A stretch of DNA of 64,000 nt from Roseicyclus mahoneyensis. GTDB taxonomy: Bacteria; Pseudomonadota; Alphaproteobacteria; Rhodobacterales; Rhodobacteraceae. The translations under genes were made by a program, and so were the position numbers. How positions within the stretch are numbered: position 1 is the stretch's first letter; every line of letters begins with the position of its first letter. The notes beneath the pieces are model-generated. The model searched no databases. It was not told the DNA's origin and saw only the letters and a list, made by a program, of their open reading frames with translations. Shown one piece after another: positions 46,113-55,679 of this stretch. The DNA lies in contig NZ_QGGW01000007.1 of NCBI RefSeq assembly GCF_003148775.1, positions 62,001 to 126,000 of the forward strand, written 5' to 3'.

Positions 46113-47276
46113 ATGCCGATCAAGAACCGCTTCGCCGAGATGCTGCCGGAAATCACCGGCTGGCGGCACCACCTGCACCAGATGCCCGAACTGCTTTACG
46201 AGGTGCATGAGACGGCGGCCTTCGTCGCCGACCGCCTGCGCGAGTTTGGCGTGGACGAGGTGGTGACGGGCGTGGGGCGGACCGGCGTCGTCGGCATCAT
46301 CCGGGGGCGGGGCGCCTCGGGTCGCGCCATCGGGCTCCGCGCCGACATGGATGCGCTGCCGATCGAGGAGGCGACGGGGTTGGAGTACGCCTCGAAGGTG
46401 CCGGGCAAGATGCATGCCTGCGGGCATGACGGGCACACCTCCATGCTGCTGGGGGCCGCGAAATACCTGTCGGAGACGCGGAATTTCGACGGCACGGTCG
46501 TCTTGATCTTTCAGCCCGCCGAGGAAGGGGGCGCAGGGGCCAAGGCGATGATCGACGATGGCTTGTTCGACCGCTTTCCGGTCGATGAGATTTACGGCAT
46601 TCACAATGCGCCGGGCGTGCCCGTGGGGGTTTTTGCGACACGGCCCGGGCCCTTGCAGGCCAGTTCGGACGAATTCGAGATCATCGTGCAGGGCAAGGGC
46701 GGTCATGCCGCCGAACCGCACCGCGCCATCGACACCACGCTGGTTGCCGCCCATATCCTGATCGCGCTGCATTCCATCGTGTCGCGCAATGTCGATCCGC
46801 TGAAACGGGTGGTGCTGACGGTCGGCACGTTCGGAACGGATTCGGGTGCATCGAACATCATCCCCGACGAGGCGCGGATGGAGGGCACGGTGCGCACGCT
46901 TGACCCCGAATACCGCGCCATCGCCGAGGGTCGCATCCGCGATGTCGCCACCCATACGGCGGCGGCCTTTGGCGCCAGCGCGCAGGTGATCTGGCACCCC
47001 GGTTATCCCGTCACCGTCAACGACCCCGAAGGCGCCGCGCGCGCCGCCGATGCCGCCCGCGCGGTGGGGCGGGGTGTGATCGACAACGCCGACCCGATCA
47101 TGCCGTCCGAGGATTTCAGCTACATGCTGGAAAAGGTGCCGGGCGCCTATGTCTTTCTCGGCAATGGCGACAGTGCCATGTGCCACCACCCGAAATATGT
47201 GTTCGACGACGAGGCCATCCCCTTTGGATGCAGCTTTTTCGCCGAACTGGTCGAGCGACGCCTGCCCGTCGCGTGA
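46113..47276 (+). CDS. M20 amidohydrolase 2
   Basis: 387 residues, paralogue of the gene before and after it. The metal site is intact (HACGHDGHT, FQPAEEGG, GIHNAPG, CHHPKYVF). It starts MPIKNRFAEMLPEITGWRHH ten bases after the previous stop. The Ala after the metal-ligand His-Asn is the smallest of the three paralogues and could leave room for a bulkier acyl group; that is inference. Same operon and likely the same class of imported substrates. Confidence 0.88.
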   Translation: MPIKNRFAEMLPEITGWRHHLHQMPELLYEVHETAAFVADRLREFGVDEVVTGVGRTGVVGIIRGRGASGRAIGLRADMDALPIEEATGLEYASKVPGKMHACGHDGHTSMLLGAAKYLSETRNFDGTVVLIFQPAEEGGAGAKAMIDDGLFDRFPVDEIYGIHNAPGVPVGVFATRPGPLQASSDEFEIIVQGKGGHAAEPHRAIDTTLVAAHILIALHSIVSRNVDPLKRVVLTVGTFGTDSGASNIIPDEARMEGTVRTLDPEYRAIAEGRIRDVATHTAAAFGASAQVIWHPGYPVTVNDPEGAARAADAARAVGRGVIDNADPIMPSEDFSYMLEKVPGAYVFLGNGDSAMCHHPKYVFDDEAIPFGCSFFAELVERRLPVA

Positions 47277-47298
47277 ACCCCCAAGAAGGAGAGCCAAG

Positions 47299-48462
47299 AT
47301 GCCCGTCAAGAACCGTTTCGCCGAACTGATGCCCGAGATTACCGAGTGGCGGCGCGACCTGCACGAACACCCCGAAATCCTGTTCGAGACGCATCGCACC
47401 AGCGCGATGGTCGCCGACAAGCTGCGCGCCTTTGGCTGCGACGAGGTGGCGACGGGCATCGGGCGCACGGGTGTGGTGGGGATCATCAAGGGCAAATCCA
47501 ATACCTCGGGCCGCACCATCGGATTGCGCGCCGATATGGATGCGCTGCCGATCCTCGAGGATACCGGGCTGCCCTATGCGTCGAAAACGCCCGGCGCGAT
47601 GCATGCCTGCGGGCATGACGGGCACACGGCGATGCTGCTTGGCGCCGCCAAATACCTGTCGGAGACGCGGAATTTCGACGGCACCGTCGCGGTCATCTTC
47701 CAGCCTGCCGAAGAGGGCGGCGGCGGTGGCAAGGAAATGGTCGATGACGGCATGATGGAGCGCTGGAAGATCGAAGAGGTCTACGGGATGCACAACTGGC
47801 CCGGTGTGCCGACAGGCAAGTTCGCCATCCGCTCGGGCCCGTTCTTTGCTGCCGCTGACCAGTTCGACATCTACGTCACCGGCAAGGGTGGCCATGCCGC
47901 CAAGCCGCAGGAGACGATCGACACCACGGTGGTCGCGTCCCAGATCGTGCTGGCGCTGCAGACCATCGCCAGCCGCAACGCTGACCCGGTGAAACAGGTG
48001 GTGGTCTCGGTGACGTCCTTCGAGACTGCGTCCAAGGCCTACAACGTCATCCCTGAAACCGTGCATCTCAAGGGCACGGTGCGCACGCTCGACCCCGCTA
48101 TTCAGGACATGGCCGAGCAGCGGCTCAAGGAAATCGCCGAAGGGGCTGCGGCGATGATGGGTGGTGCGGCGCGCGTCGACTATCGGCGCGGCTATCCGGT
48201 GATGGTGAATTCCGACGCGCAGACGGAATTCGCGGCCGATGTCGCGCGCGCCGTCGCGGGCGATTGCGCCGAGGCACCGCTGGTCATGGGCGGCGAGGAT
48301 TTCGCCTTCATGTCCAACGCCCGGCCCGGCGCTTATATTCTTGTGGGCAACGGCGATACGGCCAATGTCCACCACCCGAAATACAACTTCAACGACGAGG
48401 CGATCCCGGCGGGCTGTTCGTGGTGGGCCGAGATTGTCGAGCGGCGGTTGCCTGCCGCCTGA
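47299..48462 (+). CDS. M20 amidohydrolase 3
   Basis: 387 residues, third tandem paralogue. Metal ligands are intact (HACGHDGHT, FQPAEEGG, GMHNWPG, VHHPKYNF). N-terminus MPVKNRFAELMPEITEWRRD is close to that of paralogue 1. AGGAGAG lies a few bases before the ATG at 47299. Trp follows the metal-ligand His-Asn. A stretch with GAGACGCGGAATTTCGACGG is identical in DNA in all three copies, a sign of recent duplication or gene conversion. No terminator is evident after it. Confidence 0.88.
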   Translation: MPVKNRFAELMPEITEWRRDLHEHPEILFETHRTSAMVADKLRAFGCDEVATGIGRTGVVGIIKGKSNTSGRTIGLRADMDALPILEDTGLPYASKTPGAMHACGHDGHTAMLLGAAKYLSETRNFDGTVAVIFQPAEEGGGGGKEMVDDGMMERWKIEEVYGMHNWPGVPTGKFAIRSGPFFAAADQFDIYVTGKGGHAAKPQETIDTTVVASQIVLALQTIASRNADPVKQVVVSVTSFETASKAYNVIPETVHLKGTVRTLDPAIQDMAEQRLKEIAEGAAAMMGGAARVDYRRGYPVMVNSDAQTEFAADVARAVAGDCAEAPLVMGGEDFAFMSNARPGAYILVGNGDTANVHHPKYNFNDEAIPAGCSWWAEIVERRLPAA

Positions 48463-48543
48463 CCCATGGCGCGCCCCATTGGCTAGGCACATCCGTCCAT
48501 CCCCGCTATGCTGACGCCCGAATGCAGCACAGCGGGGAATACC

Positions 48544-49797
48544 ATGCGCCTGCCGGTCAGCCTTGTCGCCGTTCTCGTCACCCTTGCGGGCGGACTTGGC
48601 GCGCAGGCGCAGGGTTGCCAGACCCTGTCGGGCAGCGTGACCTATCTTGATCGGATGGCCCTCCCCCCCGAGGCGGTGCTGCTTGTCGAGGTGACCGACC
48701 ATGACCTGAGGATCGAGGCCGAGGCGCGCATCGTGACCGAGGGGCGGCAGGTGCCTGTTCCCTTCACCATCGAGATCCCCGAGGGTTCCGAGGGCACCTT
48801 GCGCGCCGGGATCGCCACAGGCGGCAGGGTCGTCTGGCTGGCAGCGCCCGTCGCCATTGATCTGGGCGATGACCTTGATCTGGGCGAGATCGTTCTGGCC
48901 CGCCATCAGCCGATGGGCTTTGTCGCAACCTATCGGTGCGGGGACATGCCGGTCCGGGTCGGCTTCACCGAAACGGCAGAGGCGGTGATGGATGTGGGCG
49001 ACCAGCGTCACCTTCTTGCACCCGTGCCCGCCGCCTCCGGCGCGCGCTACGAGGCGGCGGTGGACCCCACCACCTTTTTCTGGTCACAAGGCGAGACCGC
49101 GCTGGTGTCCGTCGCGGGGGCCGAACGGCCCGAATGCCGGCTTGCCTTGCCGCTGGAGGACATGTCGTGGCACGCGGGCGGAAACGAGCCCTTCTGGTCG
49201 GTGACGGTCGAGGCTGGCATGTTGACGTTGACCCGCCTTGGCATGGAGGATCTTGTCCTTGCCTTGCAAGATCCGCTGATGACCGAGGCGGGCGAGATCC
49301 TTGTCCTCGCCGACCATGCCGATATGCCGCTGCGCGCGGTCATGCTTCGGCGGCCGGCGATGTGCCGCGACACCATGACGGGTCTGCCCCATCCCGAAAC
49401 CGTGGAGCTGAGCATGGGCGACCAGACGATCTTCGGCTGTGGCGGCGCGCCGCTGTCGCTTCTGACCGGCCGCAACTGGGTGGTCGAGGATATCGCGGGA
49501 AGCGGGGTGATCGATACCTCCGAGGTGACGCTGAGCTTCGGCACGCACGGCAGGGTCGCAGGCTCGGGCGGCTGCAACCGCTGGTTCGCAAGTTACGAAC
49601 TGACCGGCGAGGGGCTGTCGATCGGGCAGGCGGGATCGACGATGATGGCCTGCACCGAGGCGCTGATGACGCAGGAACGCGGGTTTTTCGCGGCCTTGGA
49701 ACAGGTGACCGGTTTCGACATCGACGCGACCGGCAGGCTGGTCTTGCTTGGAGACGGCCCAACTGCGATCACGGCGCGCGCCGACATCGATGGCTGA
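48544..49797 (+). CDS. Exported multidomain envelope protein (YbaY-like, MliC-like, COG3650-like, META)
   Basis: 417 residues. A signal peptide (about 1-23) is followed by four small domains seen in envelope-stress proteins: a YbaY-like beta domain (about 26-120, CQTLSGSVTYLDRMALPPEAVLLVEV), an MliC-like lysozyme-inhibitor domain (about 127-190, VATYRCGDMPVRVGF), a COG3650-like segment (about 206-270, HAGGNEPFWSVTVEAG), and a META/HslJ domain (303-412, LTGRNWVVEDI, then GSGGCNRWFASYELTGEGLSI). Usually these are separate proteins or pairs. It could protect the envelope, for example against lysozyme. ATG at 48544 starts the signal peptide. Domain calls are by eye. Confidence 0.75.
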   Translation: MRLPVSLVAVLVTLAGGLGAQAQGCQTLSGSVTYLDRMALPPEAVLLVEVTDHDLRIEAEARIVTEGRQVPVPFTIEIPEGSEGTLRAGIATGGRVVWLAAPVAIDLGDDLDLGEIVLARHQPMGFVATYRCGDMPVRVGFTETAEAVMDVGDQRHLLAPVPAASGARYEAAVDPTTFFWSQGETALVSVAGAERPECRLALPLEDMSWHAGGNEPFWSVTVEAGMLTLTRLGMEDLVLALQDPLMTEAGEILVLADHADMPLRAVMLRRPAMCRDTMTGLPHPETVELSMGDQTIFGCGGAPLSLLTGRNWVVEDIAGSGVIDTSEVTLSFGTHGRVAGSGGCNRWFASYELTGEGLSIGQAGSTMMACTEALMTQERGFFAALEQVTGFDIDATGRLVLLGDGPTAITARADIDG

Positions 49798-49872
49798 GCC
49801 TCGATCGGGACTGTCGTGAAATCATGACCTTTCTGTCGCGCGCCGGTCTTCTGTCGCGCTTATCCGGTCGCC

Positions 49873-50523
49873 ATGAAACACCTGAGCGTCAGCCCGAGAC
49901 CGCAGTTTTCCATTCGCAGATGGAGGACGGGTTTCGATGTGGTGCCGGTCTGCCCGTCCTCAGCACGGCTGGCTCGCATCTACATGCGTTGGTTCGACCA
50001 CGAGATCTTGCGCCATGTCTGGACCAATCAGGCCGAGATCGCGCCGGGTGTGTTTCGCTCGAACCAGCCCACCTTTGCCCGGCTCGAACAGCTTCAGCGC
50101 AAGGGGCTTGTCTCTGTGCTGTGCCTGCGGGCAGCGACGGCCGCGCCTTATGCGTGCATGAAGGCGCATTGCGACAGGCTGGGCCTTGGATTGAACGTCA
50201 TTCCCTTGTCGGCCCGCCGTGCACCCGATCGCGACAGCCTGCTGGCCTTGATCGCCTATTTCCGCGCGGCGCAGCACCCGTTTTTGATGCATTGCAAATC
50301 GGGTGCTGACCGCGCCGGCCTTGCCTCTGCAGTCTATCTGTTGACGGCCGGAGGGCAGGATCTTGCCTCGGCAAAGCGCATGCTGAGCCTGCGGTACCTT
50401 CACCAGAGCTGGTCACGGGCTGGGGTGCTTGACCGCTTCCTCGAAGCCTATGGCAAAGACGGGGCCGGGCGCAGCTTCGAGGACTGGGTGCGCGGCGCCT
50501 ACGACCCTGTGCGCCTCGGCTGA
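49873..50523 (+). CDS. Tyrosine/dual-specificity phosphatase
   Basis: 216 residues. The phosphate-binding loop HCKSGADRAG gives Cys141 and Arg147 (C-x5-R), and AEIAPGVFRSNQP with the Asp in RAPDRDS fit the DSP-like phosphatases. It removes phosphate from tyrosine residues or possibly from phosphoinositides or sugars. No partner kinase is nearby. Its last 25 bases overlap the convergent membrane-protein gene. Confidence 0.85.
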   Translation: MKHLSVSPRPQFSIRRWRTGFDVVPVCPSSARLARIYMRWFDHEILRHVWTNQAEIAPGVFRSNQPTFARLEQLQRKGLVSVLCLRAATAAPYACMKAHCDRLGLGLNVIPLSARRAPDRDSLLALIAYFRAAQHPFLMHCKSGADRAGLASAVYLLTAGGQDLASAKRMLSLRYLHQSWSRAGVLDRFLEAYGKDGAGRSFEDWVRGAYDPVRLG

Positions 50524-50981
50524 CGCGCGAGCAACCGGTCGACCCCGAGAAACATCCCAAGCCCCACGATCAGAAGGGCAGGGGTCAGGACGGGGCGCCA
50601 CAGCAGTTCAACCATGGGTTCCCACCAGCGCCATGTCGTCCCGAAATTCGACCGATACGCCGAGGCGATCCCGACAAGACCCCAAAGGTATTGCACGGCC
50701 CAGAGCGTCGCAGCAGCCCGCAGCCGGGCCGGACCCATCGGCAGCAGCGCGCCCAGCAGCCCGAGCGCCAGCCCCGCCCCGATGGATTTGGCCGCAAGCC
50801 CGGTCAGGACAGCCGCCATCTGTGGGCACAGCGACGGGGGGCAATTCGCCAGTCCGATGATGCCATATCCATGGATCCCGAAAACACTAATCTCATGGGC
50901 GGCGAAGGCGACGAAAAGCGACGTGGCCCCGGCCACCGTCAAGTTCACCGCCGAGCCGAAGCGTGCCCGCCCGTTCCCCAA
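50499..50981 (-). CDS. Membrane protein of unknown function
   Basis: 160 residues with about four membrane helices (VAGATSLFVAFAAHEISVFG, AKSIGAGLALGLLGALLP, LWAVQYLWGLVGIA, VLTPALLIVGLGMFLGV) and a periplasmic or cytosolic loop with two cysteines (NCPPSLCPQM). No family recognised. It starts six bases after the moaA stop and may be its operon partner. Confidence 0.65.
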   Translation of the reverse strand: MGNGRARFGSAVNLTVAGATSLFVAFAAHEISVFGIHGYGIIGLANCPPSLCPQMAAVLTGLAAKSIGAGLALGLLGALLPMGPARLRAAATLWAVQYLWGLVGIASAYRSNFGTTWRWWEPMVELLWRPVLTPALLIVGLGMFLGVDRLLARQPRRTGS

Positions 50982-50986
50982 CCGCG

Positions 50987-51997
50987 TCAGCCGCCCGTAT
51001 GGCTCATGTGGCGGGTCATCTGCCCGTCCACCGCCTGTCGGGAATAGTCGAAATCATGGCCCTTGGGCTTGCGCGCGATGGCGTGGCGGATCGCCTGATC
51101 CAGCACCGTGTCATCGCCCGAGGCGCGCAGCGGCGTGCGCAGGTCGGCCATATCCTCCTGCCCGAGGCACATGTAGAGCTCGCCCGTGCAGGTCAGCCGC
51201 ACCCGGTTGCACGATTCGCAGAAGTTATGCGTCAGCGGGGTGATCAGCCCGATCTTTTGCCCCGTTTCCTCCAGCCGGATGTAGCGCGCTGGCCCGCCGC
51301 TGCGCTCGGTCAGATCGGTGAGCGTGAAGCGTTCGGCCAGCCGCGCGCGCAGGTCCTTGAGCGACCAGTACTGGTCCAGCCGGTCCTCGTTGCCCAGATC
51401 GCCCATCGGCATGACCTCGATAAAGGTCAGCTCCATGTCGCGGGACGCGCACCACGCCTGAAGGTCGAACAACTCGACCTCGTTGAAGCCCTTGAGCGCC
51501 ACTGCATTGATCTTGACCCGCAAACCCGCCGCCTGCGCGGCATCGATCCCGTCAAGCACCTGCGCCAGCCGCCCCCAGCGGGTGATCGCCGCGAATTTGT
51601 CAGCATCGAGCGTGTCGAGCGAGACATTGACCCGTCGCACGCCTGCATCGAACAGATCGCGCGCGAATTTCGCCAGCTGACTGCCGTTGGTGGTCAGCGT
51701 CAGCTCCTTCAGCGCGCCACTGTCCAGATGTCGCGTCATGGCGCGGAAGAAGGTCATGATGTCCCGTCGGACCAGCGGTTCGCCCCCGGTGATGCGCAGC
51801 TTCGACACGCCCAAGCGGACAAAAGCTGAACACATCCTGTCCAGTTCCTCGAGGGTTAGCAGTTCCTTCTTGGGCAAGAAGGTCATGTTTTCGGACATGC
51901 AGTAGACGCAGCGGAAATCGCAGCGGTCGGTGACCGAGACGCGCAGGTAGCTGATCGCGCGCTGGAAAGGGTCGACAAGGGGTGCGGTCGTGTCCAT
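50987..51997 (-). CDS. moaA: GTP 3',8-cyclase, molybdenum cofactor biosynthesis
   Basis: 336 residues, normal length. Radical-SAM cluster CDFRCVYC near the N-terminus, [11 protein letters not shown], and the second cluster cysteines in [11 protein letters not shown] and MCLG near the C-terminus. It makes the pterin precursor of molybdopterin. The molybdenum hydroxylase at 33.9-36.6 kb would need this cofactor, though the genes are far apart. Confidence 0.96.
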   Translation of the reverse strand: MDTTAPLVDPFQRAISYLRVSVTDRCDFRCVYCMSENMTFLPKKELLTLEELDRMCSAFVRLGVSKLRITGGEPLVRRDIMTFFRAMTRHLDSGALKELTLTTNGSQLAKFARDLFDAGVRRVNVSLDTLDADKFAAITRWGRLAQVLDGIDAAQAAGLRVKINAVALKGFNEVELFDLQAWCASRDMELTFIEVMPMGDLGNEDRLDQYWSLKDLRARLAERFTLTDLTERSGGPARYIRLEETGQKIGLITPLTHNFCESCNRVRLTCTGELYMCLGQEDMADLRTPLRASGDDTVLDQAIRHAIARKPKGHDFDYSRQAVDGQMTRHMSHTGG

Positions 51998-52088
51998 GAC
52001 GCGACACTAGGGGCGACGCGCCGCTCAGGCAAGGGATAGCCCGTCGTGCCGGTTGAAGCGGACGAAGTTTGATCCTAGGGTGCGCTGC

Positions 52089-52484
52089 ATGAAACACGCG
52101 ATTGCTTTCCTTTCCGTTCTTGCTCTGGGTGCCTGCGCCACAGCGCCCGAAGATCCCGCGCCGCAGATCACGGCGCTTGACCCCACCGAAACGGTCGAGG
52201 GCGGCACCGGCGCGGGCCTGCCCGATGGGGAGGGGCGGTTCATGGGCTTTACCGTGGCCAGCCTCGGCGATGCGGCCACCCCCGGCCTGTGGATCGAGAC
52301 GCCGCTGGTGACGAGCGAACAGCCCGGCCGCGTGGTCTCGGAAAACGGAATGCAACTGTTCCTGACGCTGCGCCCCTCGGGCGGGGCGCGCAATTCCGGC
52401 TCGCGCCTGTCCTTGCAGGCGTTTCAGGAACTTGGCATCCCCCTGACCGCACTGCCGACCGTCACCGTCATCAGCGATGCCTGA
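52089..52484 (+). CDS. Small lipoprotein of unknown function
   Basis: 131 residues. The signal MKHAIAFLSVLALGACATAP has a lipobox with Cys16. The mature part has no recognised domain; GFTVASLGDAATPGLWIETPLV and GNSGSRLSLQAF-like stretches suggest a beta-rich fold. Its stop overlaps the acyl-CoA synthetase start by eight bases, so the two are translationally coupled. The ATG at 52089 is chosen over an upstream in-frame start because it begins the signal peptide. Confidence 0.7.
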   Translation: MKHAIAFLSVLALGACATAPEDPAPQITALDPTETVEGGTGAGLPDGEGRFMGFTVASLGDAATPGLWIETPLVTSEQPGRVVSENGMQLFLTLRPSGGARNSGSRLSLQAFQELGIPLTALPTVTVISDA

Positions 52485-54096
52485 CACGGCCTCGCGCCGG
52501 CTGCTCGGGCGGATCACCGACTGGGACAGCCTGCGGGCGGGCTTTCGCTGGGATATCCCGGCGCGTATGAACATCGCCCATCTGTGCTGCGACAGCTGGG
52601 CGGCAGCCGAGCCTGACCGCACTGCCATCATCCACATCCCTGCCGATGGGGCGCGCGAGATCTGGACCTATAGCCAGCTCAAACGCGCTTCGGACGGGCT
52701 GGCCGTTGCGCTGGCCGCGTCCGGCGTCACGCGGGGCGACCGCGTGGCCGTGCTCTTGCCGCAGACACCAGCCGCCCTGATCACGCATGTCGCCGCGATG
52801 AAACTGGGGGCGGTGTCGCTGCCGCTTTTCACGCTCTTCGGGGCGGATGCGCTGCGCTACCGCTTGCAAGACGCAGGCGCACGCGCGGTCGTGACAGACC
52901 CCGCCACGCTCGACCGGGTGATGGCGCTGGCTACCGATCTGCCCGATCTCCGCACCATCATCACCACCGGCGAGGCGCGCGCGCCCGTCCTTGCCTTCGA
53001 CGCGCTGATCGCAACCCCGGCCAGCGGCTTCACCCCCGCAGATACCACGGCCGAGGATCCGGCGGTGATGATCTATACCTCCGGCACCACGGGCGATCCC
53101 AAGGGCGTCTTGCACGCGCACCGCTTCTTGTTCGGGCATCTGCCGTGCCTTGAACTGGCGCTGGGCGATTTCCCCCAGCCGGGCGACACTGGCTGGACGC
53201 CCGCCGACTGGGCCTGGATCGGCGGGCTGATGGATATGGCGCTACCCTGTCTGTACTACGGCGTCCCGCTGGTCGCGCACCGCTTCGCCAAGTTCGACCC
53301 TGACGCGGCCTTTCGCCTGATGACCGCCGAGTGCGTGACCCGCGCCTTCATCCCGCCGACGGCCCTGCGCCTGATGCGTCAGGCCCCGACACCCAAAGGC
53401 CTTGGCCTGCGCGCCATCGGATCGGGCGGCGAGGCGCTGGGGGCGGATCTGCTTGACTGGGGACGAGAGGTGATGGGCTGTCCGATCAATGAATTTTACG
53501 GTCAGACCGAGGCCAATCTGGTCCTTGCCGCCTGCACCGGCCCGATGGCCCGTGTGCCCGGCGCGATGGGCCTGCCCGTGCCGGGCCATGACGTCAGTTT
53601 GCGCGATGCACGGGGCGAGGTCGGAACGGGGCAGGTGGGCGAGGTCTGCGTGCGCGCGCCTGACCCGGTGATGATGCTGCGCTACTGGAACAAGCCCGAG
53701 GCGACGGCGAAGAAGATCACCGATGGCTGGCTGCGCACCGGCGATCTGGCCACCCAAGGCGCCACGGGCCAGATCACCTTTCACGCCCGCGACGACGATG
53801 TCATCACTTCGGCCGGATACCGCATCGGCCCGGTCGAGATCGAACAGGCGCTGGCCACCCACCCCGATGTGGTGATGGCGGCTGTGGTGGGTGAACCTGA
53901 CCCCGTCCGCACCGAGATCGTGGTGGCCCATATCGTCTTGCGCGACGGGGCCGATTGGTCGGGGATGGAGGAATCGCTGAAAACCCTCGTCCGCGACCGC
54001 GTCTCGGCTCATTGCGTGCCGCGAAGAATCATCCGCGCCGACAGTCTGCCGATGACGGCCACCGGCAAGATCCTGCGCCGCGCCCTGCGGACTTGA
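52477..54096 (+). CDS. AMP-dependent acyl-CoA synthetase
   Basis: 539 residues of the ANL family. The ATP-binding loop YTSGTTGDPKG is at 200-210; NEFYGQTEANLV, WLRTGDLA and the late Lys in PMTATGKILRR are intact. It activates a carboxylic acid to acyl-AMP and then acyl-CoA; length and motifs are nearest to medium-chain or acetate-like synthetases. Coupled to a small lipoprotein gene upstream. Repeat element copy B lies right after its stop. Confidence 0.88.
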   Translation: MPDTASRRLLGRITDWDSLRAGFRWDIPARMNIAHLCCDSWAAAEPDRTAIIHIPADGAREIWTYSQLKRASDGLAVALAASGVTRGDRVAVLLPQTPAALITHVAAMKLGAVSLPLFTLFGADALRYRLQDAGARAVVTDPATLDRVMALATDLPDLRTIITTGEARAPVLAFDALIATPASGFTPADTTAEDPAVMIYTSGTTGDPKGVLHAHRFLFGHLPCLELALGDFPQPGDTGWTPADWAWIGGLMDMALPCLYYGVPLVAHRFAKFDPDAAFRLMTAECVTRAFIPPTALRLMRQAPTPKGLGLRAIGSGGEALGADLLDWGREVMGCPINEFYGQTEANLVLAACTGPMARVPGAMGLPVPGHDVSLRDARGEVGTGQVGEVCVRAPDPVMMLRYWNKPEATAKKITDGWLRTGDLATQGATGQITFHARDDDVITSAGYRIGPVEIEQALATHPDVVMAAVVGEPDPVRTEIVVAHIVLRDGADWSGMEESLKTLVRDRVSAHCVPRRIIRADSLPMTATGKILRRALRT

Positions 54097-54101
54097 ACCT
54101 G

Positions 54102-54178
54102 ACCCCTTCTGTGTTTCAAAAATATCCTCGGGGGTCGCCGTTGGAACGCCATTGGTCCGAGTGACAATGGCGACCGAT
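54102..54178 (+). repeat. Stop-proximal intergenic repeat, copy B
   Basis: Starts six bases after the acyl-CoA synthetase stop. CTTCTGTGTTTCAAAAATAT, then CCTCGGGGGTCGCC, then a hairpin GGTCGCCGTTG paired with CAATGGCGACC (one wobble). Matches copy A closely and copy C in its first arm. Confidence 0.7.
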
Positions 54179-54229
54179 GGGGCAGACAGCCCCCTCGCAC
54201 GGGTCGACCGCGTCAGCGGGCGAAACCGC

Positions 54230-55513
54230 TCACTTCTCCATCGACTGCCGGATCCTGCGGACCATCAACCAGACCGCACCCACCACCGGCACCACGGCCA
54301 GCGCCGTCAGCAGCGTCTTGGACACCCCCAGCGGATCGGCCAGCGGGCTGATCATGTAGACCACGAGGCTGACCGCGTAATAGCTGATCGCCACCACCGA
54401 CAGCCCCTCCACCGTCTTTTGCAGCCGCAGCTGCATGTCGGCGCGCCGGTCCATGCTGGCCAGAAGGTCCTGATTCTGCGCTGAACGGTTCACATCCACT
54501 TGCGTGCGCAACAGATCGCCCGCCCGGATCGCGCGTTCCGACATCGACAACAGCCGCCGCTCGGTCGCCTTGATCGTGCGCATCGCCGGGTCGTAGCGGC
54601 GCATCATGAATTCGCCGAAGGTCTGCCGCCCGAGGAACCGCTCCTCGCGCAAGACCTCGATCCGCTGGTTGACCAGCGCCTCATAGGCCCCGGTCGCGCC
54701 GAAACGAAAGACGCTTTGCGTCTGCAGCTTTTCAAGTTCCGCCGAGATCGCCAGAAGCTGGCTCAGCGTCTCGTCGGGTTTCGCCAGATGGCCGGTCATG
54801 GCATTGACCAGTTCCGCAAGGCTTTCGTCCATCTCGCCCATGCGGGTCGAGATCTCGCGCGACATCGGCAAGCCCAGCATGGACATCGACTTGTAGGTCT
54901 CAATCTCGCAGATGCGCTGCACGATCCGGCCGACGCGGCGGCTGTCGGTCCCGGGCTGGCAGAACATGGCGAACCGCATATGGCCATGGCTGTCGATCCG
55001 GAAATCACCGGCAATCACGGCGGTTGCGTCCAGCACATGGCTGACCGCAAGGCTTTCGGGCACCATCCATTCTGCCAGCTTTTCGGCGATGTCTTCCTTG
55101 TCCTCGGGCGCGGTCTCGATCCGCAGCTGGGCCGAGGTGATACGCACGCCCGGTGCCTTGGCCAGCCAATCCTCGGGAAAGACCTCCCATGCGGCGGGGT
55201 CGAAGGGGCGCGCGTCATTGGCGGGCAGAAAAGCCGTGTAAGTCACGAATTCGGTGTGCTGTTCCCACTTGAGACGGAATTTGCCCAGATCGCCGAAGAA
55301 ATGCGTGGCGTCAGGTGCCGGATGATCCGCCCCGAACCGGTCGAGCAGCGCCAGCAGATGCGCCCGGTCAAGGCCCCGGTCGCGCTTGGCGGCATCCTTG
55401 GGCTGCTTGATCGCCAGAAAGATCGCCTGCGCGGGCGAGGACACATTGGGAAAGGGGCGCGCATGAAGCTCGTTGGCGAGACGGTAGCGCAGCGGGTGGT
55501 CTTCGATGGGCAT
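54230..55513 (-). CDS. DUF3422 membrane protein
   Basis: 427 residues. The DUF3422 opening (HPLRYRLANELHARPFP) and the QTFGEFMMRRYDPAMRTIKATERRLL stretch are visible, ending in two membrane helices (VVAISYYAVSLVVYMIS and LLTALAVVPVVGAVWLM) with a long coiled-coil-like section before them. Function is not known; the plan resembles a membrane-anchored sensor. ATG at 55513 chosen; a GTG directly before it (55516) is equally possible. A 14-base near-palindrome shared with pntA lies 91 bases upstream. Confidence 0.85.
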   Translation of the reverse strand: MPIEDHPLRYRLANELHARPFPNVSSPAQAIFLAIKQPKDAAKRDRGLDRAHLLALLDRFGADHPAPDATHFFGDLGKFRLKWEQHTEFVTYTAFLPANDARPFDPAAWEVFPEDWLAKAPGVRITSAQLRIETAPEDKEDIAEKLAEWMVPESLAVSHVLDATAVIAGDFRIDSHGHMRFAMFCQPGTDSRRVGRIVQRICEIETYKSMSMLGLPMSREISTRMGEMDESLAELVNAMTGHLAKPDETLSQLLAISAELEKLQTQSVFRFGATGAYEALVNQRIEVLREERFLGRQTFGEFMMRRYDPAMRTIKATERRLLSMSERAIRAGDLLRTQVDVNRSAQNQDLLASMDRRADMQLRLQKTVEGLSVVAISYYAVSLVVYMISPLADPLGVSKTLLTALAVVPVVGAVWLMVRRIRQSMEK

Positions 55514-55604
55514 CACGCAGGGTCCTGAAGGTTTGCGTCAGCAGATAAGCACTTGGCCGCCAGAGTAAACCGAAAAAAAGCAACAAAATTGGGGGCTTGC
55601 CGGG

Positions 55605-55618
55605 ATGCCACGGCATAC
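55605..55618 (-). promoter_or_regulatory. GTATGCCGTGGCAT site upstream of the DUF3422 gene
   Basis: Read on the minus strand: GTATGCCGTGGCAT, core palindrome ATGCC-N2-GGCAT, ending 91 bases before the ATG. Identical to the site before pntA. Confidence 0.55.
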
Positions 55619-55679
55619 GGGCCGCCAAGGTCCGGACAAGTCAGGGTTTTTTGCTGCGCTGCGGCATTGTGCGTTGCCC

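Noticed and set aside
46029-49011. Long minus-strand frames opposite the M20 genes
   Set aside because: They mirror the three paralogues and therefore look repetitive, but the plus strand has the metal-binding motifs and ribosome sites.
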